Below, piece by piece: positions 24,081-37,215 of a stretch of DNA of 64,000 nt. The notes under the pieces are model-generated. The model was not told the origin of the DNA and did no database searches. It was given only the letters and a program-made list of their open reading frames with translations. The translations under genes and the position numbers were made by a program. How positions within the stretch are numbered: the stretch's first letter is position 1; every line of letters begins with the position of its first letter. Source of the DNA: Chiua virens (taxonomy: Eukaryota; Basidiomycota; Agaricomycetes; Boletales; Boletaceae); the NCBI GenBank assembly GCA_019787685.1, contig JAHNUO010000007.1, positions 930,001 through 994,000 of the forward strand. Direction: 5' to 3'.

Positions 24081-27000
24081 ATGGCTACTAACACGCAACA
24101 GCTTCCCCCTGGCTGGTCTGCCGAATGGTACAGTACTAATCTCACTCGTATTTACTCTACTCAACGTTTTCAGGGAGCCAAACCACCAGCGATTCGTTTA
24201 TATCGGTCTGTAAAAATCTATCGTCTACTTGCATCTCGTGCTCACTTTTTACAGAGACTGCCACTGGTCGATCCCAATGGGAGCCTCCAACTCAGGTACC
24301 AACCGCACCCATTGATGCCCATGGACCCTCTGTTTCTCCACCTCCCACCCATGGGCATGCCAAGCGTCGTCAGTACGCCGCCGGTCAGACACAAGCCTAC
24401 TATGGCACAGGCGATGCCGTTCCTGACCCGTCCTATGCTACTCTCGGAGTGCAGCAGCAGCCGCCTCCAACCTCTAGTCCCCAGCTCTTCACTCCCGGGC
24501 TAGCAGCCGAGCAGGGTTTCGCCGGACAGCAACAATATGCGCAACCAGCTCAACAAGAATCACAGTACATCAATGCACCTGGTTTCGGACAAGAACCAGT
24601 TTATTACCCTCCGACGGCTCCCGTAAATGCCTTAGCAGATCAGTTTGGTGGCATGAGCGTGGGCCAGAAACCTTTACAGCTTTTCACCACCAATCTTTTG
24701 ACATCCCCACCCGACCCACGCGAGCTGGTGCGTCCACCCCCAGAGATCCGATTGCCACCCAATTCGTGCATCACCACGTCCCCCTACGCCAACGCAGATC
24801 CCAGCTATCAGCGTTGTACTTTGAATGTCATCCCGACAACCTCTTCTCTCCTCAGCAAGTCAAAGATGCCTCTCGCGCTCGTGATCACTCCTTACCGTAC
24901 GGTCAAGGAGGGGGAACAGCCCGTCCCAATTGTCACGGACACTATCATCGCCCGCTGCAGGCGTTGCAGAACATACATTAACCCATACGTTCAATTCGTC
25001 GATGGCGGAAACCGGTACGTCCCTTGCATTCTTAACTTCCTAGGCTTACGTCGTCGCATCAAGTTGGCGGTGCTGCATGTGCAACATGTCGAACGAGGTG
25101 CCCCAGCTCTTTGATTGGGATCAGGTTCGGAACCAGCCTGGTGACCGATGGGCCCGTGACGAGTTGAATCATTCCGTTGTCGAGTTCGTCGCCCCGACGG
25201 AGTACATGGTCCGGCCACCTCAGCCAGCAGTGTACGTCTTCCTCGTTGATGTTAGTCACTCGGCGATCCAGTCAGGTGAGATGTTCCTTTCTCTCTATCG
25301 ACTTGGTTGATGTCCTCCGGTTCAGGTATGGTTGCTACTGCCACTCGCACCATCTTGGAGAACCTGGATCGTATACCTAACGAGGACGACCGCACAAAAG
25401 TTGCGCTCATCGCCTTTGACACGTCTCTGTATTTCTTCTCGATGCCTGTGAGTTCTTGTTGAGCCAGGTCGATTATTGGTCTCAGTGATATCCCATGCAG
25501 ACCGGCACGACTGATTCATCCATGCTTGTCGTGTCAGATGTTGACGACGTCTTTTTGCCTAAACCAACTGATCTCCTCGTCAACCTGGCAGAAGCGAAAG
25601 CATCACTAGAATCTCTTCTCGGGAGGATCAATGATATGTTCCAGGACAATCACACCGTTGGTAGCGCTCTCGGACCTGCCCTTCAAGCAGGTTTCAAGTT
25701 GATGGTCTGTATCCCGTGTCAGAGTCTTTATTTTACCTGACCGTAGCATAGGCCCCCATTGGTGGTAAGATCATCGTACTGTCTGCCTCTTTACCTAGCG
25801 TTGGTGCTGGTGCCCTCAAAAACAGGGAGGACCAAAAGATTCTCGGTACTTCCAAGGTTGAGTTATTCGCCTATTAGTCGAGATCTGTCCTCATTCCATA
25901 GCAAGGAATCCACGTTACTTCAAGCTGGGTCGCCATTCTACAAGACTTTCGCTATCGAATGTTCGCGTGCACAAGTTTCCGTAGACATGTTCCTGTTCAG
26001 CCCAGGATATCAAGATGTCGCTAGTCTCGGTACGAAAATTTCCTATGACCCGGATGCAACTCATCTTTGTTACAGCGTACCTTCCCCATTACACTTCTGG
26101 CCAGACGTTCTTTTACCCTGCTTTCAATGCCTCACGCACTGAAGATGCCATCAAATTCGCTCATGAGTTTGGCGAAGTGCTCGCGATGCCAATCATGCTT
26201 GAAGCCGTCATGCGTGTCCGTTCTTCAAAAGGTAAAATGCATACGTGTCGTGTACTCGGGTGACTTACCCCCTCCATTCCAGGTCTACGTATGGCTTCGT
26301 TCCACGGAAACTTCTTTGTCAGATCTACCGATCTTCTTGCGATGCCAGCTGTGCCCACCGATCAATCGTATGCCATTGAAATCCAGATTGAAGATACCAT
26401 CACCGCACCGTTTGTCGTCTTCCAAACTGCCGTTCTTCACACGACGTGCTATGGAGAGCGCCGCATTCGTGTCATCACACTCGCACTTCCAACAACGAGC
26501 AGTCTGTCAGAAGTGTTTGCTTCTGCGGACCAGGTTGCAATCGCGACGCTGTTGGCGAATAAGGCCGTCGAACGCTCACTCACGCACAAGCTAGAAGATA
26601 GTAGGGATGCGATCCTACAACGCATGGTCGACATTCTTTCGTCATACAAGAGTAGTATGACGGCGGCCGGTGCAGGTGCCAGTGCACAACTGGCTATTTC
26701 GGAGAATATGAAGATGCTTCCTGTGTTGGTTCTCGGTTTGCTGAAGAATGTAGGCTTTCCGCTACCCCTGTACTGTCAGACGGATGATGCTGATAGCTAT
26801 GTCGCTCTTCTGCTAGGTCGGTATTCGTCAAAGCGCCCAGATTCCGCCCGATCTCAGAGCATATGCTCAGGCACTACTTACTTCATTACCGTCTCAAACG
26901 CTCATTCCCTACATTCATCCCAACTTTTATTCGCTGCATAACATGCCTCCTGAGGTGCGTTCCCGCTACTCTGTCCCCAACATGATGCTGACGAGATCGC

Positions 27001-27494
27001 AAGGCGGGCACTGTTGGAGAGAATGGTATCGTTATGCCAACCCCGCTTCCGTTGACGTCAGAGCGCCTCGAACGGCATGGACTCTTCCTCATTGAGGACA
27101 GTCAGACGCTCTTCTTATGGGTTGGCCGTGATGCAGTACCGCAGCTCATTATGGATGTATTCAATCTGCCCAGTTACGAGGTGCTGCGCGGTGGCAAGGT
27201 GAGTCATTGGCTGACAACGTGACAATCACGTACCCAACGACCCGATCCCAGATAACACTTCCGGTCCTGGACAATCCGTTCTCGCAGCGCGTCAACGCCA
27301 TCATCCAAAAGACCCGGGAGATGCGCAGAGGGGTTTACTACCCCCATCTGTATGTCGTCAAGGAAGACGGCGAACCACCACTACGACTTTGGGCGCTCAG
27401 TTGTCTCATCCAGGACCGCGCGGACGTGTTGCCGAGTTATCAGCAGTTTATCAACCAGCTCAAGGACAAGGTGAATGGGGCTAACAATTATTGA
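24081..27494 (+). CDS. SEC24: COPII coat subunit Sec24, with an N-terminal WW domain
   Basis: Cargo-adaptor subunit of the COPII coat at ER exit sites. Exons 1-3 splice to [20 protein letters not shown] then [11 protein letters not shown], a WW domain with both Trp, the aromatic pair and the terminal Pro. A Pro/Gln-rich linker follows, then the Sec24 zinc finger (CRRC and CCMC pairs), the trunk domain ([76 protein letters not shown]), the beta-sandwich ([20 protein letters not shown]), the helical domain ([16 protein letters not shown]) and the gelsolin-like domain ([20 protein letters not shown]). The stop is TGA 27492-27494. All junctions I followed are in frame, making this the cleanest long gene in the window. 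Confidence 0.95.
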
Positions 27495-27728
27495 GGGACT
27501 GGGAAGTCCCTGGACGTGGATAGATTGAGATGGTTTGACGTAGAGCAGATAAGGGTCGATAGCTATGAGGCTGTTCATTCAATTCGTCCTTTCACTTTTC
27601 TATACGACCTGGACGTAATTGTGGATCATCGGATTGATAATCTCCGAGTGATCTCGTGAGGTTTCTCTCGTCGTCCCATGGGCCAAGCCCATCATACACA
27701 TGGCCACGTATAAATATCCATCGATCTC

Positions 27729-29846
27729 ATGTGGGAGCAATCGATTATTGACAGCGGGATTCGTTTATCCATGCAGACCACTGGTGTTTCGACAGAGGGT
27801 TACGGTGCCAATCCGCGACACCCCGCAGTGATCCGACCGAGCAACGATCAACATCAGCGTCATCTTCCTAACTTGAAGATCGGCGTCAGCGACGACATCG
27901 AACTCAATGACGTGTCACAACGCAAACCCAGGCCATCTCCCGACGGTACTGACAATGCACTAGTGATACCACAAACGAAGGGACAACGTCTCCGTGAGCG
28001 TGTTCAATTCGCGACGCTCTGTTGGACGTTGTATCTAGCAGGGTGGAACGATGGCACGACGGGTCCGTTGTTGCCTCGTATTCAAAAAGTCTACGGCGTG
28101 GGTATCCCTATCCGCGGGGGGTCGCACACTGACAAAAACGCTAGGTCAACTTTGCCGTAGTATCGCTCATCTTTGTCTTTGCTTGCATTGTGGGTGGCGT
28201 CGGTTAGATCTGATTACTGTCGAGCACGCCGTGGTAACGCCGTGACCGCGTAGGGATTTTTGACTGGTGCGTTTTCGAACGTGGTGCTCAACGATCGGTA
28301 TGGGTTTGGCAAGGTCATCGTCCTTGGTGCGTCGCTCGTGCGTTGTGTTCCAGTCGTTTTGGTCGAGCTCGTTTCCGGACAGGGTCTGTCCTTCAGATGA
28401 TTGGGTATTGTATCGAGGGCGCCGCGCTGCCTTTTCCAGCGTTCGTACTAGGGTACGCTATCAATGGTATCGGCTTGGCGTTGCAGGTCCGTCTTGTCGT
28501 CTTCATGCTCTTCGTGTTTGACCCCCCCCCTGCCGTGTCTAGGATGCGCAGGCGAACGGGTTCGTAGCGAGCCTCAAGGACAACGCTGAAGCGAAAATGG
28601 GCTTCTTGCACGCAGTACGTCGTATCCGTCGATTCCAGACCACTTCCAGGCTCAACGGCGGTAGGCTTATGGTATGCAGTGTCACGCACGTATGACGTCT
28701 GCGGGGTACTCACGCGTTGGAAAGGCGCCGGTGCACTGTCGTCGCCGCTCGCGGCGACCCAGTTTGCGCAACTGCCACATTGGTCGTTCCATTATCTCGT
28801 CTCGTTGGGTATCGCGTCCATTAACACGGTGCTCTTAATTGTCGTGTTTCGTCTTAAAAGCCAAGATGGTGCGTTCATCGATCACCCAACCCCTCGTATG
28901 CGTCGCTCACTCGTGCGCCAAGAATGTCTGACTCAGATCGGACAACCTGCAGGGGAGCGGGGCGAGAATGAAAATAGTCACTTTAGACAGATACTGTCGT
29001 TAAAGGACGTACACCTCCTTGCGGTGTTCATCCTTGTCTATGTCGGTGTGGAGGTCACCCTTGGTGGTAGTGTCTTTTACGATTCACGCCTCTGTTCGGC
29101 CGCATCAATTTAATACTGTTGATTAGGCTGGATCGTGACATACATCATCGACGTTCGCGGCGGTGGCCCATCGTCTGGTTACATATCATCAGGATTCTTT
29201 GGAGGTATGTCGTATCAAGATGCGCTGCCTCATCTCACGATACCGATGGACAGGTCTTATGACGGGTCGCGTTGTATTGTTATGGCTGAATCAAAAAGTA
29301 CGTCCTCTGTTCCAGAACATATGAGTCGGCATACATGGATACGCTGACGCGCGCAGGTGGGAGAACGCAGGGTTCTGTTCATCTATGCCCTTCTCGCCAT
29401 CGGATTGGAGCTGGTCGTATGGCTCGTCCCATCGCTGATCAGTGACGCCGTGGTCATTTCAATCGTCGGTGTGCTGTTGGGTCCGATGTACCCCATCACG
29501 ATGAACCATGCTGGACGGGTGTTACCAGCGTGGCTGTTGACCGGTAAACGTTCCCTTCGCCCATCCCATCGCTTGCGGATGCTCATAGTGCACACGCGAT
29601 AGGGTCCATCGGATGGATCGCTGGTTTCGGTCAGGCAGGGTCCGCGTTGTTCCCGTTTATAACGGGCACGATCGCATCCAAGACGGGGATCAGTTCCTTG
29701 CAACCTTTGTGCGTGTCCTCGTCCTTCTGTAGTTTGCCAAGTGTACGCGTGCTGATGTGTAGTGCCATAGGTTGGTAGCGATGATGGTATTCATGACGGT
29801 TCTATGGGCGCTCGTACCCAGCAAGGGTTCACGGCGGATGGACTGA
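27729..29846 (+). CDS. MFS transporter, fungal Bsc6-like type
   Basis: Twelve-TM major facilitator, not closely related to the array at the left. The start may be ATG 27729 or, more likely by length, ATG 27771 (MQTTGVSTEGYG). Exons run QRLRERVQFATLCWTLYLAG, WNDGTTGPLLPRIQKVY, VNFAVVSLIFVFACI, GFLTGAFSNVVLNDRYGFGK, GYCIEGAALPFPAFVLGYAI, DAQANGFVASLKDNAEAKMG, SPLAATQFAQLPHWSFHYLV, WIVTYIIDVRGGGPSSGYIS, VGERRVLFIYALLAIGLELV and a last exon ending SKGSRRMD, stop 29844-29846. A 7 nt microexon (28665-28671, GCTTATG) is needed to join FLHA to GAGALSSP as A-A-Y-G. Substrate unknown; this family is often annotated as bypass-of-stop-codon-6-like. Confidence 0.87.
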
Positions 29847-30877
29847 TGATAGTCAAGACGTGACGACCTTGCCAGCGGTGTAAAATTCAGATGTGTATGG
29901 CACTTGTACGAGACGAAGATGTCCATTCGTGTGTTGTGTCCAATGATCACTCGGGCTGAGACTCCTCGGCTGGATCGTCCCTCCCTCTTCGTGGATCCTG
30001 CCGGCGTCGAGATGTCGTTGGGATCGCATCGGCCTCAGCCGCCGAGCTGGAGGAAGCGCTTTGTGACGTTACTAACTTACCGCTTTGTGGGCCTGCCTCC
30101 AATCAACGCTCTTAAAAGTCGATATAAAAAATGGTAATTAAGGGTCTTGAAAAAGTTTTTTCCTGGAGCTTGGTCTCAGACCAGTCCTGACCATCTTCCA
30201 GTTCAGTTCACCGATCTGAGTCGTGAATGAATATTTAAACCACTACCAGACGTGTGCTCCGGGTCCATCGGCGCCTTGCGGGTGGATCCAGACCGTCCGG
30301 GCAGGGTCAGATTCTATACCGTTCATGTCGGATTTTTATTTGAATCCATGAGGCTTGAGTGTCCCCCAGAGGACGATTGATACTTACCCTATGTAGCAGG
30401 GCATAACGTACTACAACTACGTACACAAGAAGCACCTTTGCTTCGTGTCCCCGACCTCGTGAATGCCCCCAAAGTGGGTGTGAGACCCTGGTCTTGTCGT
30501 CCCCGCCGGCGGTTTTAAACATGCAGGGCTAGGCTTCCAAGATTCGTAAGTATGGTACCAATCACGTGGGTAATAGACGATTACGATGGTACGGGAATGA
30601 TCGCACAAAGGGCGGATACGAGGCGTTGTACGCCCGACTTCCATTTTTCATCCTCCTATTAGAGAGAACTCTGACCATGTTGGTCCCTCCTCATGGAACG
30701 TGTTTGTGACCATGCTACCAGTTCGAGCAATCTCAGTCACGATTGTTATCGGGCAGAGAACATGAGATGGTTTACTCATTGTTTACACCAGAGCAGGTGC
30801 CATAGATGGCAGATCGCAATCAATGTGTCATTATCACCCTTGGTGTAGGCGCCTCCATTCCGCTCCTGCCAGTGCAA
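29847..30877. other. Intergenic region
   Basis: About 1 kb between two convergent genes (the MFS transporter on plus, the F-box gene on minus). No coding exon, RNA or repeat could be supported. Confidence 0.5.
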
Positions 30878-32186
30878 TCAACTGTAAAGTTCCCCAACCG
30901 CCCCCTCCTGGTGCAACATCACCGCAAGGCATAAATCCAAATGCTTCAGTGTCGGTATCAACGCCGCGTACTCTTGTCGATCCGCCTTGGTAATCGACAC
31001 CTGCGCCCCATGAATTTTGAGCCTCTCGATCGGACACTGCGAAGCGAACTTAAAAACGTCTTGAACTCGTTTTGTCGCCATGCACTCGGGATGATGTCCA
31101 GATCCCGAATCACGAGGTGCCTCAGATCGGGCAGGGTGACCGAGTCCAAAAAGCTACCCACGCCGTACACGACGACGACTTCAAGCGAGCGGAGTTTGGC
31201 ATGCATGAGCGGCCGCCTCTGTGGTACATCGTGTCGGGAGATGTAGACGGGTGAAAAGGAAAAGCTTTCAAGGTGGGGACAGAGGGCGAGGAGAGTCAGC
31301 ACAATCGGACGGTCTGCCTCGTGTTCCGGCGTCTGATTGAGCTTGACCCGTAATCGGGTGAGATTCGACCAGTTGGGATTGAATGCAGAAAGCACCTCTG
31401 AGGTCAATGTGACTGCGTTCACGGTGAGACTGCGTAGCTGGGGTTGCGGCTGGACGATGGAGATTTTCTGGGCTATGCGAAGGTCGCCGTCGAGCGTGAG
31501 ATGTTCAAGTATGGGGACATCTTTGAGCAATAAATCCGGTGCGGTAGCCTCGTCAAACATGATGTGGAGCCGGACGGACCGGCTCGTATACGGCTGCAAG
31601 AGTTCTGTCACTTCGTACCGCCACACGGGATTCCGAGGAGACTGACGGGCATCGACGGCAAGGGACAGTGGACAGGCCCTGGCGCGTGAGAGCCAATGGT
31701 GGTAAAAGAACAGACCCTGTTGTTGTATCCAATAACTTGCTCGGACCGATAACGAACACCATAAGCCTTGGCGTTCCCAGCGCCACCTTGCGCCACCCCC
31801 TACTGACGCCCATCAGCAACAGCGGCGCGGTCTTTGTGTCTGGCTTCAATGTGCGCCTCTGATGGCAAACACCGCACGAATATCTTGGCCAGTAGCTCCG
31901 GGGGTAACCTCCGGATACAGGATATAAGACCTCGGTGAGCCTCCATTGAGGCTCGAATCTGGTCACGCTTGTCGAGGAGTTGTTGATGGACCTCACGGAC
32001 ACGCTGCATGATCGACTCGACCTGAGGCGAGTTCTGCAGTGACGTCGCGGAGTTGGGCTTGTCGCTTCCCGACAATCTCAGTGATGGCGAGAATGTCTTG
32101 ACCTGACGCAGCGTAGTTGGTGTTGCTGTACTTTGAATAGGCGGTGTCAAGGACATGGAAACTGACAAGTGTCCATGACAAGTCAA
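30878..32186 (-). pseudogene. F-box protein with leucine-rich-repeat-like tail, frame-broken
   Basis: Agaricomycete-type F-box gene, a substrate receptor of an SCF ubiquitin ligase by family. ATG 32186 or 32156 opens a segment with QQLLDKRDQIRASMEAHRGL and the F-box core CIRRLPPELLAKIFVRCLPS. It continues with APLLLMGVSRGWRKVALGTP, WCSLSVRASYWIQQQG, WRYEVTELLQPYTSRSV and an LRR-like run (LEHLTLDGDL, LRSLTVNAVTL, LTRLRVKLNQ, LPDLRHLVIRD). The family reading needs three frame changes: an extra base near 31841 (C-T-G context), one near 31755 (CTTATGG) and one near 31045. These could be sequencing insertions, or true decay of a dispensable family member. I list it as a pseudogene because of the number of breaks, with that caveat. 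Confidence 0.6.
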
Positions 32187-33971
32187 GTGTCAGCCTCGAG
32201 ACCTTCAAGATAGTAGAGGAAAAGGACTGACATTGACACATGGATCGGGGAGCTATTGAGTCAAAGGGGGTCGAAACACAGCAAGCGAACGTTAGACTTG
32301 CCTGGCACTGTGTCAATGAACACTCACCAGCGCCTGAAGAAGCTCGTCCTCTGACATAACCGGATGTCTACGCAGGACGCTCCCGACAGAACAATGATAG
32401 GCCTGCATAATGTCGGTTGTGGGAGAAAGGTATAGAAAAAATCACACCAACGCCACCTACCAAAAGTATCAGACGCAAGTGGCGAGGCGAACATGACGCA
32501 CACTCGCACCTTGACATGATGATCGTAAAAGTATCCAATGATTCGCCTAGTACGGATCGGCTGCTTGAAGACTCTAATTCGGGTCCCGTATTTGCCTCCC
32601 AACTAATAGCCCAACAAATAAAGGGTCAGAGATGAATGCACGGAGCTGGACCTGGCATGGCCTTCTAAATGCGCCCTAGGCTAGGGGTAGAGTAGGTTTA
32701 AGTTCTCATACCCTCAGGGACTGACCCTCAGCGTTTCCCTCGGGCCTAGCGACCCACACCCTCTCACCGGATGAAGATTAGCAACCAGACAGTTTACGCG
32801 CGTTTAAAGAGTCGGGAGCTCGTCTACCTCCGAGCATGTTGTTAAATTGCCAGCTTGACAGTGCTGGCACGTGTGAACGTTCTCACTGACAACGCGAAGC
32901 GCTTAGCAACCGCTGTGTAAGCTCATTGGCATACAGTCACGTGTAGTAGCTCTTTGTCCCGTACTACTACCTCGTATACTAGTAGAGCGTGGTGTGCCCG
33001 CCGTTCTCAGTGTTTCCGCCGTTGGCCACGGCCGATTTTCACGTTGGCTCCGGTCACTTATACATATCCTGCGTTTCCATCATACTAGTGTCATACACTG
33101 TAACACCCAGTGGTAAGCTACTAATGTACTTGGGACTCAGGCAGCTATACCGCGAGCGGCGACTCGGAGCGATGTCAGTGACATTGGCCGCTTCGCGCTC
33201 GACGTCGATAAATGATAGGGTCAGTGTAACGCAATTCCGGATCCCAGTGCACTCGGAATAGCCTCCACGCGACCGATCCTTCCACCCACAGCGCGTTTTT
33301 TTGTTATTGGAAGGCAAATTCACTACAAAGCAAGACCGAGTCCAAGGAACAGGATCGGTGGACGACCCGGACGAGGCGGTTGTATGGAAATATCTTAACT
33401 CGGCGAGTCGCCATGTTCAATTTGCTGGTAGTACCTGAACGATCCGGTGAGGGTCATCACATCACAATAGAAGCCGATGGCCCTGGTTTTATACGACAGA
33501 GTTTCTCACTTTTCTAAAGGGCGTTAACAGATTTCCGAGTGGCTAGCTACATCTTCATCAATGTACAACATGTTCTAGAGTCTAGATAGAAAACGAGGAC
33601 CCATTCAGTTGATCTAGACACAATATCAATCAGAAATCTTTTACTACAAGTAGGGGCAGACTCGGCTGCAAAAAATGGCGAATTTTGGTGCGAGACGAGT
33701 TTGAGTTGCAGACGAATTATGGGAATCTGTGCCTACTACTAATGCACTCTCCAAGTCTCTCTTTTGTCCGGCAAATTCGAATTATCCTCCAGTATCAAAT
33801 TACATGTCTAGTAAAGGGGCATTCCGAGTCAACAGGCGCTGTAAGGTCTAGATAGCGCGTCCTGCACGGCGACGAGACCCAGGTATTTTCAATACTCGAG
33901 ACAGCGATGTCTTCGGCCCGTAGAGAAAGCCCAACTTTGTATTCCCTTTGTCTTCATCCTCTTCCATAGGT
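32187..33971. other. Intergenic region
   Basis: 1.8 kb with no supportable gene. Open frames at 32324-32635 on both strands and at 32989-33323 have no family resemblance. Confidence 0.5.
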
Positions 33972-36850
33972 TCATCTATCACCCTTGAATCTGGTTGGAA
34001 CCACCAAAAGTTCGCGCCTCTCACGAGCGACCCAAGTGCACCCTACAGCTAACAAGGTCACTGCAACCATATAACATCCTACAATTATGCGAGAGATGGT
34101 ACTGGCTGGATAATACCACTGAATCACAAAGCTTGCCACGAAGAAGATGACACTGGGATACTGTGATCAGGAATGGACCACCTCTATATCCGACGAGACT
34201 CACCTCCACATGAGGAAAGCCTGTGGCAGGCTCCAAACGATGGCGAGAGTCTCAAGGCCATGTTTTCCGTGTTGCATGTCACGCAAAAAGTTGGCCTGAT
34301 GAGGTCAGTGATCTTGGATGTGAATATGAATATGGGCAGCTTACAATTTTAAACGGAGCGTTTGGACTCTTCCTGTGCGACTTTGTCCCATGAAAATCAG
34401 TCCGAGGATAATACTTGCCAAGCTGGCTACCATAGACATGTTAATGAAGAGTCGTTGAATCGAAGACCCTGGGTCGGATTGTTTCGGAAGAAGTCCTATA
34501 TTGATGTTCAGGAGTACAGTCGCCTTCAGATCAATCAGTTATTTTGCTTGAGATGCAGCGACTCAACATATTACCAGCAAATTGCTTGCTTGAAGGCGCT
34601 GAGTTAAGCCTTAATACCAATGCGTTCCACCATTCCTTCTTTGCCACGTCATCGACGACGATCTTGTTCAGTAACCGCACCCTATTCACGGGTATCATGA
34701 ATAACAACGGTGCACAGACTGTCATAAGTAATGAGGGACGGTATCTCCACCCATGGACAGTCTGGTCGAATGTGAGGCGCGCACATTCCTCGCTGTGAAA
34801 GTTGGAAAAATAATTGTCATCTGCAAGAGTGTGTGTGTGTGTGTGTGTAACAAGACAAGTCAAAAAGCATGATGAATACATACAAAATATGTGCATGACC
34901 CGAGCTGTGGAGCATTGGTCAGATTTCTGACAACCATCACGTCACTGCTGGTTTCACCTATCACGATTGTACTGTGTGCATGCTGAGATGATAGCGTGGC
35001 TGGACATGCAAGAACTGAGCTGGAGAGCATATCCAGGCACATTACACTCACGTTCGATACATTTGACGAGGGATAGGTGATTCTGGAGTTCCAGTGAATT
35101 CAGAGGCAATGACGAGCGATTTGAGATCAAATGATCTGCAGTTCTGGTTATACTCAACGCACGTACAAGCAAGGAAGCAATACCGACTACTCATGGCATG
35201 AATGATCATGCCCGTCACCTCATCTTTTAAAGCTTGACTGACATGACAGAAGTTCGGGTAGAGACAGCAATGACTCCTGGAGCTGGTTAGATATCAAACT
35301 ACGGTATGCAGGAACTGCAGTGATAGTATGTTAGGATCGTGAATACCTCGGAACATGAGTCTGACCGACTTACGTATGTGGCACACCAGTATTGTGCTTG
35401 GATTGCTAGGCCTGATGTGTTCAAAACGTTGATAGCTCTACTAGGTTCATCAGCTATTGGCGCGTACCTTTATGGCGAAACGAGATGATCCCCTTGACAT
35501 CCCTGAGCACCTCATTACGCCTCCCAGTCATCCAGCCAGAAGAGAGTCCTTGTCCGAGGATTCACGAAGTAATAACAGCAGAGCACACCCATACTGTCTG
35601 CTTTGGACTCCAGAACTAGCTCAACTTCGTCAATGTTCAGATCCAGGTTAGAGATGTTTCGGTGTTTCATCTCAGCTCCGAGTTCTGAGTATAAATAGGT
35701 CCTAAAGTACTCGGTATCTTCGTGAATTTCGGCATCGCAAATGTCCACTTCTGTAAATGTTTTCTACCGATCACCGTCTGAAAAACGAAGAATAATAAAA
35801 GTCGGTAAATTTGCTGACCGACTCGTCGTGCAAAAAATATTGAGCTCCATCTGGGTGCTGGCAAGCTGTCCATCCCTCCGGGATCTCTCTGAAAACGGAG
35901 ATTAAAGAAATCTAATCCTCTGTTGCAATAACGAACGAACTGTTTCCCAGAATACTTGTAAATCATTCCTTTAATCCCGTAGTCGCATCCGTGAGGAGAC
36001 CTGTAACATTTCATGGATTCTGGGTTCCTTCAACATCTACAATCTCACCTAAACTTGGTTTTCTCATATCGAAGTGTGCCTGTGACCGACATCGGGAACA
36101 AACGAGCTTGGATCATTTCAGGCGGGTTTGGTCGTCTCCACTCCGAAGTCCTCGAACAGGTTCGCGAAATCGAATCCCTAGATGAATGGGAAACAGGACG
36201 TCTACTTGATATTCTTCTGCTGTTGAAAGTTTCAGAATTAGTGGTATCGGCCCCTCTCGTTAGCTGCACCGGAGGCAGCATCTATGAAGACATCCAGCTT
36301 CAGTGGGTATTCACCTTGCGATTAGAAAGTGATTGGTATTGGAGCTTGCCGGAAAGATATTGTCAAGCATACCTTTGGCTATGTCGAGGTCGTTCGAACC
36401 GGATCCTTCGTGGGGAAACGCGGGATTACCGGTCACCCATGGGATGTCTCGTAAAGAACGTTTTTCTGGAGTAGGAGAATGTGGGGTAAGGTGATGTCCA
36501 GATGAGGACACATCATTGGTGTAGGGTGAGTCCACAGGAGAAAGTTGGTCACGTCGATTGTTGTCATGAGGTCCAGGCGAGGGGACGTTCATGGTGCAGA
36601 ATGGTGAAGTGATGCTTGAGGTAGGAGGCTCTTGACCCACTGTATATGTATACATGTTCAGTCTCACGGCTTCATGCATGTGCCAACGTGACCTTATCGA
36701 TGTTTCGTAATTATCGCTACTTCTTGGGCGAGTGCTCGAATCTAGTTTTCCATTGAGTGTTGGGTCAGCGAACTTGCTAGCATTGAGTTGAACGTGCGTT
36801 CTACTGGACCGGGAGAGTTTAAAAAGCCGAAATCGGGATATAACTGGCAT
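33972..36850 (-). CDS. WW-domain multi-transmembrane protein (Agaricomycete-specific family)
   Basis: Member of a large fungal family of unknown function with an N-terminal WW domain and C-terminal TM helices. ATG 36850 starts a basic, Ser/Pro-rich leader (MPVISRFRLFKLSRSSR). A spliced segment reads IPEGWTACQHPDGAQYFLHD (WW core) then TFTEVDICDAEIHEDTEYF, and VDEVELVLES-type and YYFVNPRTRTLFWLDDWEA blocks, both family signatures. Downstream exons give RPSLLMTVCAPLLFMIPVNR, NKIVVDDVAKKEWWNAL, LFINMSMVASLASIILGLIF, FLRDMQHGKHGLETLAIVWS and the last TM exon SVIFFVASFVIQWYYPAST, stop 33972-33974. After LDDWEA the expected NEVLRDVKG lies one base out of frame (near 35515), so the model is broken there. 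Exons at 34870-35209 are uncertain. An alternative is two separate genes (leader at 36311-36850 apart). Confidence 0.6.
34829..34848. repeat. (GT)10 microsatellite
   Basis: Uninterrupted GT repeat on the plus strand. On the minus strand it lies as (AC)n just before a CTCTTGCAG acceptor, so it forms the pyrimidine-alternating end of an intron in the WW multi-TM gene. Confidence 0.9.
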
Positions 36851-37215
36851 GCGACCTGTAGTCAGTCACGTGAAGAAAAAGTCAAGCTATAAAAACGCCA
36901 TGGCAGTGTAAGTATGACCCGACTCATGGCGACTGTGATCTTGTGAAGACTTTCGCCCGTATCACAATGTCCACGCTGCGAGCTCAAGCGCTCAGGCAGG
37001 TCCTATCTAGATAGGGTCTTGGCTTGGGTGAATTGATTAATATTCTCCAAAACACACTGCAAGTCCTCGATCAATATATATCAGTAAAAGAACACGCAAC
37101 AATCGATACAACGCGCAACAGCACAGCATTGCGAGATCATGCCAATAACAAATACATACCAAATTCTATATATGATCGAGGGTGGCAAGAAACGTCTACG
37201 ACAGAAACGTATGCC
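36851..37215. other. Short intergenic spacer
   Basis: Lies between the WW multi-TM gene start and the GT61 gene end, both minus. Nothing recognisable beyond expected promoter and 3' UTR sequence. Confidence 0.4.
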
